Below, in pieces: positions 11,923-26,300 of a stretch of 64,000 nt of DNA. Position numbers and translations under genes: made by a program. Location of the stretch: assembly GCA_945643635.1 (NCBI GenBank), contig CALZFC010000256.1:2286001-2350000 (forward strand), read 5' to 3'. The notes beneath the pieces were generated by a model. The model was not told the origin of the DNA and ran no database searches. It saw nothing but the letters and a program-made list of their open reading frames with translations. The DNA comes from Allodiplogaster sudhausi (taxonomy: Eukaryota; Nematoda; Chromadorea; Rhabditida; Diplogasteridae). Every line of letters starts with the position of its first letter. Position 1 is the stretch's first letter.

Positions 11923-14900
11923 TTAACAGACAAGTTTGATGGAGCCGTTGGAAGAGCCAAAGAGGAATGCGTCGTTGAGTGGGAATCTGGCAGCTGTGCC
12001 GATCTGGCCCGACATGACATCAGAACGGAGGCGAGTCTCCACGTCGAGTTGAGACGCCGAGTTACTGGAATTACTCTTCTGTGAGCTACAATGTTATTGT
12101 CATTAATTGTATCTCTACCCATGAAACACTCTTCCAGAAACAGAAAGGATTCTCACGAAAACCACCAGAATCAAATTTTCGAAAGGTAAGTAAAAACAGT
12201 TTATCGAAAGTTTAAAATCAGGGAAAATATTATGCCTACCTTCTTATCTTTACAAACTTCTGGTTAGAAAAAATTTTTTCAATTACAAAATATTGTTGCA
12301 TCCAACGCTTTCTCGTAAAAGGTGGCTCTTCAACCCTTCTCAATTCAATCCCCTTGCCCCCTGACCTGTACACCCTGACGACATTGTTGTTGTGCGCCGT
12401 GAGCAGCAGCGCCCTCTCATCGTCATCCGCGCCAGCCACCGCGTGGGCCGCGCTCTCTCCGAGTCTCCTGAGCAACGCCAGGCGGGGCGTCGCACCGAAG
12501 AGAGAGGGCGCCTCGTCGAGGGAGCAGAGAAGCAGAGGAGAGGAGCCGGAAGTTGGCGAGCCTGCGTCTCCGGTAGGCAGAAAGTGTAGCTGAACGATGA
12601 TTATCTTCCTTATCAAGGAGTACGAAACTCAACCGAAATCCATTTGAATTTTCCTGATTACTGTAGTCGGCGTCTCTCTAAATCACATGCTCTCTCGACC
12701 TTGTGTCAGGCAAAACGGCGTGAATTCAAGTGCGAATTTTGGACACCGTTAGCCCGCTTTTGATATCGCTATTTCAAAATAGTAATCTGTCCAGCAATAA
12801 GTGAGCAAAACGACGTCAACCAAAACTTTTGAATTTTTTTTTGCAGTATACTAACAATTGCTCTAGATAATCTAGACTAGATTGCAGGAAGATTTACATT
12901 TCAAAAAATTAAAATAAAAAATGAGGCCAAAAGTTGACAAAATAAGAAAATACAAACAAAATGATATAGAAAAAAAAAATAATAACCGCAGTCGGGTGAG
13001 TACTATTGCCGTGAGCTATGCTGGACACTCGTCCAGTACGCGGGTCAAACAGCGCGAGCGCGCCATTTGAAAGAGCGACCGCAACGCGTCTGCCGCAACG
13101 CGACGCGGTCAGGCAGCGTGCCTGCCCGGCTCCTGGCGCAGCAGCGAGCTCAGCTACCCAGCCACCGGCACGGAGGTCGAGTAATCTGGGCGAGTTCAGA
13201 TTTTAGAGATATCAATTTTTTTTGCTCATTTTGTTCAGGTCAAATGGAACAGTATGTTTATGTGGTGTTAAGAAACGAAAATTTTAAGGCTTAAATCTCA
13301 CCGTATATTCGCGTGGTTGGTGGAGGCAGCGAGGAGGCAGTGCCGGTCAAGGCTAGAGAGGCGCGTCAGATAGCCAGTCGAGGATGAGTTGTCCTTGGCC
13401 GTCTCTTCTGGCCATTCCAGCTGGAGAAGCGACACGCCTCTGAATGGATCCCATACCTGGAAAGATCAATATACACTTACATAATACATAATTTCTCATG
13501 AGTAAGCTAGGCAAAATAAAGACCGATAAATATGTAGGAATGTAGTTATTCGAAATGACATAAAATTATTTTTTCTTCTTCTAAATCTTCATTATTATTG
13601 TCATTATTTTGAAAACCAAAACATTTTTCGACTTTTCGATTTAATAAATTACTTGCCTGCAGAGTTCCGTCTGCACTCGCGATCGCATTCGTCGCCATTA
13701 GCTGCACGTCTTGAACGCCCTTTGTATGGCCCTCCAAAAATGATAAATTAAGAGAGCCTCTCCGTAAGGGCCGAGGTGGCCCTGCCCCGGGGGAAAGTGT
13801 TGGATTTTGGTAACCGAAATTTTATGAGGAGTACCCACTTGCATTGTAAAAGAAATAATGGGGTCAAATTTGTTATAAAATTTTTTTTCTTCCCAGTGCA
13901 TGCAATAGTATGGCAAAACTTTGAGTGTTCATAACTTCCTTAAAACTTAATATTTTTCAGTTTTCTTTTTTTTTATTTGTCATTGGAAAGCACACAAAAA
14001 AGATGTATGATGTGTTTTTTGAAAATTTCAGTTTTGACCAGTTTTAGGCATTTTTCTGTTTCAGAAAATGGTTTTTTGGACATTTCAACTATTTTACGGC
14101 CCGCGCCGGGGCCAATTAATAGTTGATAAGAAAGAGGAGAAAAAACTACACAAGATATGTTCTTATGAAGAAAATCGAAGGATATACATTTTACGAAATT
14201 TTGACTTGAACCTGGTGCACTCGCGTTTTTGCTCGTTGGGATGAAACTGTATAATTATTTTCGAAGCTTTGTTTTTGGAATAATATGGATGTCGATATAT
14301 TCGCCATTAAATTCTCTACTAGAAAAGGTATCTATCACCGATATACGTATTACCTTGGGACTCAGAGAATGCAATTATATGTTTTTCGAAAAAAAATAAT
14401 TTAATGATAACTAATGAAACCCTCATTTTTAGTCCACAGAGGTAGCCAGCCGGAGCAATTCTCCATATCATAAGATAGAGCGAAGAATTCTGCTTAACAT
14501 ATTCCCTTTTCGTGAATTTGAAGGATATACATTTCCTTTTTTCTATCTATATAGAAGTCTTTCCACGTCATGCAAACGACCCATGATATCGAAAGCGCAT
14601 TCAGCGATCCATAACTTTGCGCAATCTTAATATCAGAAAATCGTAGGTATATCATCTAAGAGCTCTCACAGAGATCTTCAAATGCTACATACATACTTTT
14701 ATTGAAATATTTATATTTCTATGGAAAATTTCGTTCTGTACGTTTAGAAGGCTTAAAAAACTATTTTACAAACATTTCCGCATTTCAAAACATACATCAT
14801 AAGAAAGAGCGTGAAATTTTCTACAAGGCGAACCCCTTTCAATAAACTTTCAAGTATATATTGTTCTGTTATAAGTCATAAGAATAGGTAAAGTATCGTC

Positions 14901-17900
14901 GCTATCATTTAGCCCGAGAATTTCATTGTTTATGTTATTCGAATTAGAATATTCCAATAATTTTTTACGTTGAAGAATTGTGCTAACCTATGCTGATGCC
15001 CTATTCTTATGACTTATAACAGAACAATATATACTTGAAAGTTTATTGAAAGGAGTTCTCCTTGTAGAAAATTTCACGCTCTTTCTTATGATGTGTGTTT
15101 TGAAATGCGGAAATGTTTGTAAAATAGTTTTTTAAGCCTTCTAAACGTACAGAACGAAATTTTCCATAGAAATATAAATATTTCAATAAAAGTATGTATG
15201 TAGCATTTGAAGATCTTTGTGAGAGCTCTTAGATGATATACCAACGATTTTCTGATATTAAGATTGCGCAAAGTTATGGATCGCTGAATGCGCTTTCGAT
15301 ATCATGGGTCGTTTGCATGACGTGGAAAGACTTCTATATTGATAGAAAAAAGGAAATGTATATCCTTCAAATTCCACGAAAAGGGAATATGTTAAGCAGA
15401 ATTCTTCGCTCTATCTTATGATATGGAGAATTGCTCCGGCTGGCTACCTCTGTGGACTAAAAATGAGGGTTTCATTAGTTATCATTGAATTATTTTTTTC
15501 GAAAAACATATAATTGCATTCTCTGAGTCCCAAGGTAATACGTATATCGGTGATAGATACCTTTTCTGGTAGAGAATTTAATGGCGAATATATCGACATC
15601 GATATTATCCCAAAAACAAAGCTTTGAAAATAATTATACAGTTTCATCCCAACGAGCAAAAACGCGAGTGCACCAGGTTCAAGTCAAAATTCCGTAAAAT
15701 GTATATCCTTCGATTTTCTTCATAAGAACATATCTTGTGTAGTTTTTCTCCTCTTTCTTATCAACTATTAATTGGCCCCGGCGCGGGAAAAAATAGTTGA
15801 AATATCCAAAAAAACAATTTCTGAAATAGAAAAATGCCTAAAACTGGTCAAAACTGAAATTTTCAAAAAACACATCATACATCTTTTTTGTGTGCTTTCC
15901 AATGACAAATAAAAAAAAAAGAAAACTGAAAAATATTAAGTTTTAAGGAAGTTATGAACACTCAAAGTTTTGCCATACTATTGCATGCACTGGGAAGAAA
16001 AAAAATTTTATAACAAATTTGACCCCATTATTTCTTTTACAATGCAAGTGGGTACTCCTCATAAAATTTTGGTTACCAAAATCCAACACTTTCCCCCGGG
16101 GCATGCGCTAATTGAGCGCTGCTTGATCCTTACAGAGAGGCTCTCTTAAAGTCGCACAAATTTTATTTGGCCAAAGGCCAATTTTATTAGTTATTATTAC
16201 TATTGTATTATGAACAATAAGAAATATACAAAAACATTTTGTATCACTCACTCGATAGGCATATTGGCAGGTGGCAGTGTCGCGATCTGCTGAGAGTGTC
16301 CAGAGGCGGACCTAGACAACGGAATTATTTTCAACTTTACTCTTTTTTTTAACTTAAAACTTAAAAAATTATTGCACCTAATTTTTTTTTGCATCACAAC
16401 AAGGAAAAATCCGCTGTAAATAAAGGCTAAATCCCTTCGTTTTTGGTAGAAAAAAACAGAAATGTAAGCCCCAAAAACCGTTTTATCCGCGCTCGCAGAG
16501 ACGAAGGAATTCTCGCTGGAGACAACGGCGAGGCCCGTGACGGCCGCAGTGTGGCCGGTGAAGGAGCAGAGCACGAGGTGGTCGAGGCGTGATCTACGAA
16601 ATAACTATTTATCATAAATTATATCAGTTTAATTGACATATTTTTTATTATTAACCTAGAGTGCAAAATAAAATAAGAGACTATTGATTCTACATTTCTT
16701 TCTATTTACATTTCCTTATCGCTAATTTTATCATTTTAATTAAACTACTTTTTATCACTAACAAAAAACTTCTTCTTCTTCTAGTAAGAGAATCTATTTC
16801 TTTCGAAAGCCTTACTGTTATCTCCGAAAATAAAATAAAAATTTCAATCTAGAATATAAATGTCTAAATGTACACGTCTACTGAAATTTTTTTGCAAAAA
16901 AAAACCTCGGAAAAATGAAATACATAATTTTATAGAAAAAAAGGGGAAAAGGAAACCTATCCCCTCACTTGGCTCCCGTATCGCAGACAGCAGCCGAGAC
17001 ACGTGCGCACCAGAGTTGTGACAGTGAACCAGACGTATCCGACGACGTTGTTCTGAGCAGCACAGAAGTCTTTCTCTTTGCATTCCGATGTATCTATCCA
17101 CTTTATTTTTTCCTTAATACAATTTCATACAACAATTCAACTAATTTCGCTCTAATTGTAAGAGGTTTGTCATATACATAAAAAAAGTAAATTAAAATTA
17201 AATATAACAATTAAATTTCACTGATCATACATTCCTTTACTTGTCGAAAGAAAAAGAGTATTAGATAGGACATACGCGACTCCTCCTAGACTCGAGCTCC
17301 GGTGTGGGGAGAAGGAGGAGGAGGACGAAAGTGAGATGAGCCTGTTTCCCATGGAAGATGACGACTGGTTGAAGTGGTGGTACGACGACTAAAGAATGAC
17401 AACTAAGATATTATACTCATTTAAGGTTACAATGAAGGCAAAAATTATTAGAAAGAAAAGTGAAAAAATATCTGTTACAAAAAATATGTATTATTTTTTG
17501 GCGTTGTGAACCCAAAATCTCCTTGGCCCACTCACTGACCCCTGAGGCTCCTGCCACGGAGATGACATGTGGAGGGGGCGGCGCATCGGGTGGCGGTGCG
17601 AGGTACGGAATGAGCGCGGCTGGGTTGGTGCAGAACGAGGAGAGAAGAGGCATGCCCCATTCGGTGGCGAAGCGGGACACCAGAGAACGCACGAACCACA
17701 CGGGGAAGCATGCGACTAGCTTAATGACGTGGCAGATTATGCAAAAAAATAATAATTAATAAATATTATACTTATTTACATTTGAGGATAAAGTAACTCA
17801 ATAATAAACGAAATTAAGCATCCGCAATCGATAAAAAACAAAAGAAATCGTGATAGTTTTACCCAGATGACAACTCGACTAACCATAAGGCTAACAAAAG

Positions 17901-19547
17901 TTTGTTTCGACATTTTCCAGACCAACAAGATCAAAAGAATAGCATAAACATCTAAATAGAGTATAAGTTTAAAAGCATAAAAAAGAACGATGCTAACCAA
18001 CACGCTGCCACCATCGCTAGCTGGCTGCATTTCTAGTGTTTCGCCGGGTTCGTAGAGTCCTGGAAAACAGATCACTTAAAGTAATTGATAACAAAACACG
18101 GGTGCCATTTGTATCCCATTTTTTTTAAAAATATTTTATCGCCGCACCCTCAGATTTATCATATCATATCACAAATGATAAAAGCCAACCAACCAGTCAT
18201 TGTATTGAATAGCAGCTGGAATGGCTTCGCAACGTACAGTCTCGCATTCTCAGCGCCGATTCGCTGCGCCACATCAAGCATCGTCGAGACTGTCTCAAGG
18301 ATCAAAATTGAAATCGTTTATGATCTCTCTAACGTCCACTTGCTCTACCTCTCTTTCTCTCTCTCTCTCTCTCTCGATCACTTTACTCCCCTACTCTCAT
18401 TCTCTCATTATACATACGAAAATCGCATAATATCCCCGGGTCATAGTTACAACTAAACGCTCAGAGCTTTAACTCTTATTATTAGTGACCATAAATATAC
18501 GGGATGTAAACCAATAGATTAATGAATTATAATAATTAACTACCTTAGCAGTCAGGAGTCTCCTGATCGTGGTGGAGGAGAATACGCTTTGTTCACTGCA
18601 AACCAGCTCGACAATGCGAAGGAGAAGCCGTTCGCTGATAATATCCTTCAAGTAAGGACATCACATTGAATCAGATCTGCTATTTTGTTGATCAATATCC
18701 TACTGGATTTCAAACGTTTAGCAATATTGGTGATTCCAATGTATTAAAATCGCTTGTGGGAACTAATTTGATTCAATTTTTCGTTAAATCGTTGTGAAAA
18801 TAAAGCTATTTTAAATGTTGATAAAAAATAAATAAAATAAAATAAAAAAATGAAATTTTTGATTAGCTAAAATCAATAACCTCCAGGTAGTTCATAAGAT
18901 GAGCGTCATTCATTGCGCGGAGCGAGAGTCGAAGGATGCGCAGAGCTGCCGCGAGTGCTGGTTCGATCTGCGCGGACAGCCTCCGGTGCGCCCCCTCCAC
19001 CACGTCGGCGCAGAATGGAAGATACTGTAGAGATAAGAATGATGGAGTACGGTAATCCTGGGCAGAGAAATCTGCGGATAATCCTGGGCAGAGAAATCTG
19101 CGGATACTAACGAGTCTATCTATAGTCACGATAAAATATATCTAATCCCTTGCACCCCATAGCTTCGTGTACTCTACGTCCAGACAGACTAATCGCATTG
19201 TAACCTTCGGTTTAAAACCATGTAACTAATCATTGTTGCTCTGTAAATGATTTTATGAAATAAATGTAAATATCAAACTACAGGTAGATTTTGCCCTTAA
19301 ACTAGAGTGGATGTTGCCTGGCAATTTTGGAATGGAAGGAACCACTGCATGAGAGTGCCTCTTGAATCGGCTGAAAGTTAGGGTGTTGTGAAAGGCTCTT
19401 TCATGCATGAATGAAGGAGCCTTTTTCATCTAACAATGAGCGAATTTAAAAGAGACATACTATGCAATTGTGAATCGGAGTACACAAAAAACCGAAATAG
19501 ATGTTGAGTGAAGAGAGACAGAGATAGAGAGAGAGAGAGAGAGAGAG

Positions 19548-19596
<49 letters not shown>

Positions 19597-19821
19597 GGGG
19601 GGGAAGAGTCAATAAGAATGAGTCTCTCGATTGAGGATGCTTTATTGTTGTACCAAATCTCTGTAAACGCCGTAAAAAGCCAGCAATTTGGACAATAAGC
19701 GCGTGGGAAGAAAGAGGCCTACATTTCCCACGCTTTATGGCTGTGAAAAATAATCGTCTTCTTCTATATTCGATATTTCTTCAAATAATCTAACTTCAAG
19801 GATGGATAGAGAGAGAGAGCG

Positions 19822-19869
<48 letters not shown>

Positions 19870-20288
19870 GTATAAAATGGGGTTGACAAAGCGCAAGAGT
19901 GAAAGAGGCTGAATAAAGAAAAACGCACATTCCTCCGTGACAATGAGAATTTCTACCCCTGTTCAAAATAAAATGTCGACTGCTCATCGTCAGTTGGTCA
20001 AGAATGATGCATGGCAAGTGCTACATTCTACTGCTGCTCTCATCGGCGCTAGCAATTGCGGAAATCAACGATGAGAAGGTTTATATTAATATTCCTGTTA
20101 GATTATATTTCGTTGCCTCTCGAAGAGAGAAAGTATTAACAACATACTTTTCTAGCTCAGTGACGAGGAATCGCATGTTGAACGCGCTGGGCAGGACGTT
20201 TATAACAGCTTCAATATGGTTAGGTTTTGAAAATTTTATCTTAAGAAGCAATATAGACAGCGAAGAGAGAGGGCGAGCAGAGAGAGAA

Positions 20289-20343
<55 letters not shown>

Positions 20344-23300
20344 GAGAGAGACTGAAGCACAGAGACGAGTGAAAAAGTCCAGATACATAATTGGTTAAAG
20401 AAATTGTATAGGAAACCAAAATAGCGCGAATAAATGAGCTCAGTGAATATTAACCTCGCATACGGCAAGTACAGTAGTCAAGGAAGTAACGCAATGTCAG
20501 ATAATCGCAGAGGCGGCCATAAGGTGATCACTAAGTTGATGGGTAAGTTGGAGGATCAGATTGGCAAGGCAACCCAGAGGAACATTAGTCTTCTGCTAAG
20601 TGAACGCGCAAGGTTCTTCGCGTACGGTGGAATTGGAATGCAATAATAATCGTTGTTGCCAAAACTATTTCAAATTAATATTTCATGAATTTTTCATTTG
20701 TATCATATAAATCAATAATTTTTATAACGAACTTCTACATCAGAATTGTAATACAACTGCTGATATGCTAAACAAGCATTGAGTCTACCATGTATAATCG
20801 ATTCGTCAGCAAAGAAAACAATCATGGTCAATATCAAAATATTACCAGCAAAAGCATCTTAATCCTATAAAAGCGACTTAAAGGAGAGAAAGAGAGGGTG
20901 AAACGGAGAGACAGATAAAGATGTAGAGGAGAGAGATAGAGATAGAGAGAGAGTGAGAGAGAAACAGAGAGAGCGAGAGAGAAAACCAACCTGAACAGTT
21001 ACGAAGGTGACAGAGTAGGCTAGGGCGATCTCCGATAGCGCAGCCTCAACTCGTGCGCCCCATTGCTCGCCATCGAGAGTTATGCGGAAGATATCCTGTC
21101 ATTTCTTTATATATTTTTTTAAATATACATCTTTTTTTAATATTCCCATTATTATTGTGATTATTATTATGCCCACAATTATTTAAAATTTAATTTAGTT
21201 TGAATAAATTACGGAAAAAATCTTTTCATATACATATTTTTGTCGTTTTTTAAAAATCAATATTCTTATCATGATTCTCACTAATATTTCCCTACTAATT
21301 TATAATTTAATTTAGTTCGGATGAATGCTATATACCGTACCTGTCCAGCGGTGTTGCCGTTCGTGATCTCACTAAAATTGGAATAGCAAGATGCAAGGAT
21401 GCGGAGTAGATTCGCGGAGATGAACTTCGCACACACTACAGGCCCGTAACGGCGAGCCAGCCTGATTGTGAGTCAGAAAATGTACAGTAAAAAAATATAA
21501 ATATTTTCTTGTAGGCTCAAGAATATTCTCAAATCCGTGACAAGCCCATTAACATTTTTTTCTTTTAAAGCAGAGCAATTCACAATATCTTCATAATTTA
21601 TGTACAGCTCGGAATAACTTATATTTTATTTTACAGTAGATTGTTGGAACGAACCAGAGAATAGAATCTTTACCGACGATGCTCCGATCGAGATTCCGCG
21701 AGGCCACCGCTTCTACGAGGGTCGGCAGGAACTCGGCGAGGAAGACTCGCGCCCCAAATGCTATCGAGAGTTGCAGCAGGAAGCGACGATCTACGAGCTG
21801 GAAAGAATTCTTCTTTTTTCTTATAGGAGCACGAAACTAAATCGAAATATATTTGAATTTTTCCGACCCTTGTAGTCGGCGACTCTCTAAATTATATTCA
21901 CGCCCGCCCGTGAATCAGGCAATAAGGCGCCAATTCAACTGTGAGCTTTTGACTCCTTTAAATATCAAGCCATCGGAACATTTTTAATCTTCACAAATTA
22001 AAGAAAAAAAATTTGCTGCTTGTGAGAAATGACAAAGGCTATTTATCTGATACAACTGGGTGTTTCCTCTCATAATCCTCTTACCTTGACAGTCGTTTCA
22101 TTGTGGAGAAGCCGCTTTAGTGGCTGAAGCAGGCTGCGAAGAGCATCGCCAGAGAAGATGCGACATGCCAGAGCATACAAGCGACGCACCTGATGATGTT
22201 TGAGAATACCGCAACGCTTGCAAAAGAAACCGTAATCCTGCCGAGAAATATATAAATAACACATATCGATAAGTAAATAATTCATATCGCCCGTTGTTTA
22301 ATATGGGTAGACTAGACACAGTAGTATCGAGAGGAAAATAAAAAGCCTATTTAAATGAATTCCTTTGTGAGAGGTAAAAGTTTAACCTAATAAAAACTAA
22401 TACAATTGAATTATATTTTAAAATATAATAAAATAAAAATATAATAAACGTATTATAGCGTACCGCGAGTATGGCCGTTTCTTCGTCTCGTACGAGTACA
22501 TGGAAGAGTTGCACGAAGATGGGATGAACCGGATGGAAAGGGCGCCGAGATGAGAGTGCAAGTGCACTCCGGGCAGCTTCCACTTCAGAGTACAGCGCCT
22601 GGGCCTTCCGTCGCTCTAAAAAAGCCACCAATTATTTTAATAGAAAGAGGATAAATTAAATATCAGTACATTTTTTTATTAATATTATTAAAATCAAATT
22701 ACGAATGACAACTATCTCATTCTAAAATGTTTGCTGCCTAGAGAAGCGCATAAAAATCTGAATAGGTGTCTCTTTCAATATTAAAATAAAATATTGTAAA
22801 GACTTTTTAAGATCTCGTTCTAAGATGTATATGATAAGTAGAGAAGCACAGGCATTCAAATGAATTCCAACTAATTCCAACCGTCAGTTCCAGCGATCGA
22901 ATGCCGCCGAAGTGCGTTGTAGGCATAGAAAGTCGCCAGGCGATGATGCGTGCTAAGGATCTATAAAATAATTAATAAACAATTTTATTCCAAATTTTTC
23001 TATCAACATTTTCTTAATATATGTACAGGTTAAAAATAATAGTTATAAGTAGATAGAGAGAAAGGAAAAGAAAAACGTCATTAACCTCAACAGGAATGGA
23101 CAGCTCGTGCAAGAGAAAGACATGGAGATGCTTGAAGGGAGGGAGTTGGACAGTAGAAGAACTCTCTTCGCTCTTCCCTTCCCCATTTCCCAGCCAATCA
23201 CACGTCGTCGCAGAGAGAAGGCGCGGCAGAGAGACACGGAGTTGACTAAAAGATCACGAATAAATAACAAGTAAATTATTGTCATTATCTAGAGTACTTT

Positions 23301-26300
23301 CGAAAGAAGAAGAAAAATTTATGCATTCCAAAGAAGAATGCAGCACATACGGTGGAAGACGTGAAGCTCCCTGTCGAAGTAGCCGCTGTGCTCTTTGAAC
23401 TCGCTCAGTATAGGGTGCGGATGGACGAAGGTTCACACAGTGTTCAGCAAGCGAAATCTGAACAATAATAATTATGTCGTTTCAAGGCAAACTTGCTAAA
23501 ACAAAACTAGATAATGAAGATAATGAACAAGGCGAGTTATACCCGTTTAAATATCAGCGTTTCTTGAAGAATATTTTTTTAAACTTATTTTCTAACAATT
23601 CCCCATGTAAAACGATAATATTTATATATTTTTTTATTAAATAAAACTTTAAGTACCTGCTGAAAATCTGACCTCACAAATGGTTAGGAGCACACTTTGA
23701 ATGCACTGGTCACGAGTAGAGTAGCGTTCCCTCTGGGAAAAGGTGCAAAATGTAAGTTGACTGTTCAACATTAAATAAATTCGATGACGAAAAATCTCAA
23801 ACATTTTTTTAAAAAGATAACAACGATAAAAGCTGTGAAACTAAAGAAACGAAATCACATTTTAAAAAAAACAAATAATACGTCTAACATGTTTAGATAG
23901 CATTTTACGATACATCCTCAGCAGAGAGTCGCCGTTCTCTTCAATGCTCTTCTCTTTCTTCGCTGCTTCCTCAGCGGGCTCTTCCTGGTTCTTCTCGAGG
24001 AATAGTCCCTCACCCTTGAGGATACTCTCGTAGAATGGACTTAGGCCGATGAGACTCTTGGAGGATGCCTGAGGAAATTTTCACATTTTAAAGAAATTTT
24101 AACTTCTATAAATAAACTCGTAAAAAAAATCTGTGCGAAATAAACAAAAACATTAAAACAAAGTAATTTAACATAAATAAAAGCCCCCAACTGACCCTTT
24201 CATGACCTTGTGCTGGTAATCGTCTAGGATGCGGAAATGTGAACAATTGCACAACTCCATGCGTGAGCAGAAGGGGAGTTGTTGTTGATGGCGTCGTTAC
24301 TGTAGAAGAGCTGCTGCTCTTTCCATTTTCTACCGTAGACGTGGTGGGGGATGACGATGGTGAGGAAGTGGAAGGGGAAGATGACGAAATGTATGCTGAC
24401 GTAAGTTGGAGCTGGCGGTGTGACCGGGAAACGAAGGCGAGAGGAACGTTGAGAGCTGAGACGGCAGCATCGCCTTTTAACTGCAAATATGGTACTCAAA
24501 TTTAAAATATACATAATAAAATATAAAAAAAATCAAACTTTATAAAGAATTTCACCAAAAATTAAAAGACATATATGAATTTAAAAGAAAAATAATAATT
24601 CAGGAAGTTTGTAACGGTTGTCAATGTATAATCAGGTGACAACAATCGTATTACATAGAGTAAAGAATACAAAAATACTTTTTATCATAAATTTTTTTAA
24701 ATACCTGGTACCCGAATGCGAGATCGATCCAGTGATGCAGTTCACTTGAAGCCTCCTCACTCTCGAGCATCTTGCGGTGCCAGTCAATGAACTCTTCGGG
24801 TGTCTTGACAAAAGGCGGCAGCTCGACATCCGGCATGTCGGGATGTCGCGACACTCAAAAATAAGGTATTTTCAATAACATTTTTGACTTCCAAAAGGAA
24901 ACTATTAAGTTTGAAAGACAATGAAAGCCACGGAAAAGAGGAGCTATACTTGCGGTTTGGTCTATTTTATACTGTTGGTCAAGTCTGCAAACTATACATA
25001 TATTGATTGATTCTTTTCCACGGATTTGCTCTATATTAACCTAAGAGTGACGAGTCCTCGTATAGCTCTGGAATACACTCGTCTGGTGTCCACTCGTACA
25101 TGCGTCGGAGACTCGCCGGGTATTCCCGAGGAACCCACTCAACAAGGCCGTGTTCAATTACTGTAAATATATATATATATTTGAAAAAAGGAATGCAAAT
25201 AAACATAGATAAAGAAAACATACGGTATCCATTTAAAACGTTTTACGGCCCCAACCTTTGAGCGAACATGCCGACACAGTGTTTCGCGACTCTCCACTCT
25301 CGCTCGGTAGACCATGAAGCCAATGTCGGACAGCAATTCAGGAACATGATGGGCGGGCTCGCGTCTGAAAGGAACATCAAACATATTCAAGGAAAAGAGC
25401 GCGAATGGAAAAAAAGGTTATCAGTTCCGCAAAGGAAAAAAGATATACAACGAATATGTATATATTTTTTAATTTCAGAAGAAAAAGCGCAAAAATTCCA
25501 CAAATGTGTAGCTGACTTGAACATTTCCTTGAGTTGATCATCGCCCTTATTTAATCTGTACTTGGTTCGGTCAAGTCTTCGCCAACCGCCGCGATCTTCA
25601 CTGCAAAATTTTTTTTAAATCATTTCGTTTCATTGTTTAATTTAGTATCGCTAAAAACACTGGTAATTTTTCTAGCCAAAATTCCTTAAGTTGTCACGTA
25701 GGTGACACAGAGAAACCATAAAAAAAATCACGGTATTCAAAAGACAGAACCACACCTAAAGTCGCAGACCCAGGGTACAAGTGGATGATTGTGTGCATCT
25801 CCCCTTCTTCTACCGGCGAACTCGTTCAGGATCAAGAGGTAGTCCAGATTGCACAGTCGACATTGTCGCCACTCCTCTGTTACAGCTTCCAGGTTCGAGA
25901 GAAGTGACGGCGTTGTAAGTGCTAATCATAAGAGGGAAAAAGATTATTAGTAGTCACAATAATTAATTTGGTACAAAATTGTAATAAATAGTAACAGCAT
26001 AATTCATTAGTAGTCACAATAATTATGTTTGCTACGAATTCTTAACAATGACGAAAATTTGTCTCTAATTTCGCCTTTAAGAATTTCTTAGTGTAAAGAC
26101 GTGAAAGGGATGACAAATAGAATATCGAATATACCAGTAAAAAATTTTTTCGGAAGAAGACTAAATACCGCAAATAGCACCTGGTCGCTCTCACTGCGTA
26201 CATTTCAAGAGAGCGCGCAGGTGAAAACTACGGGTATCGAGTTAAATATGAATATTGTGGAGACTAAATGCATGGCAGAGGTTATTTATCGCTACCTGGA

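Noticed and set aside
15086..15659. Open frames inside the foldback element as a possible transposase
   Set aside because: They are short, appear in mirror form in both arms, lack any catalytic-triad pattern and are AT-biased.
24224..24514. Alternative frames over the serine/threonine-rich part of WDR81 exon 24196-24480
   Set aside because: Only one frame joins in phase to both neighbours and contains the conserved THGVVQLF segment.
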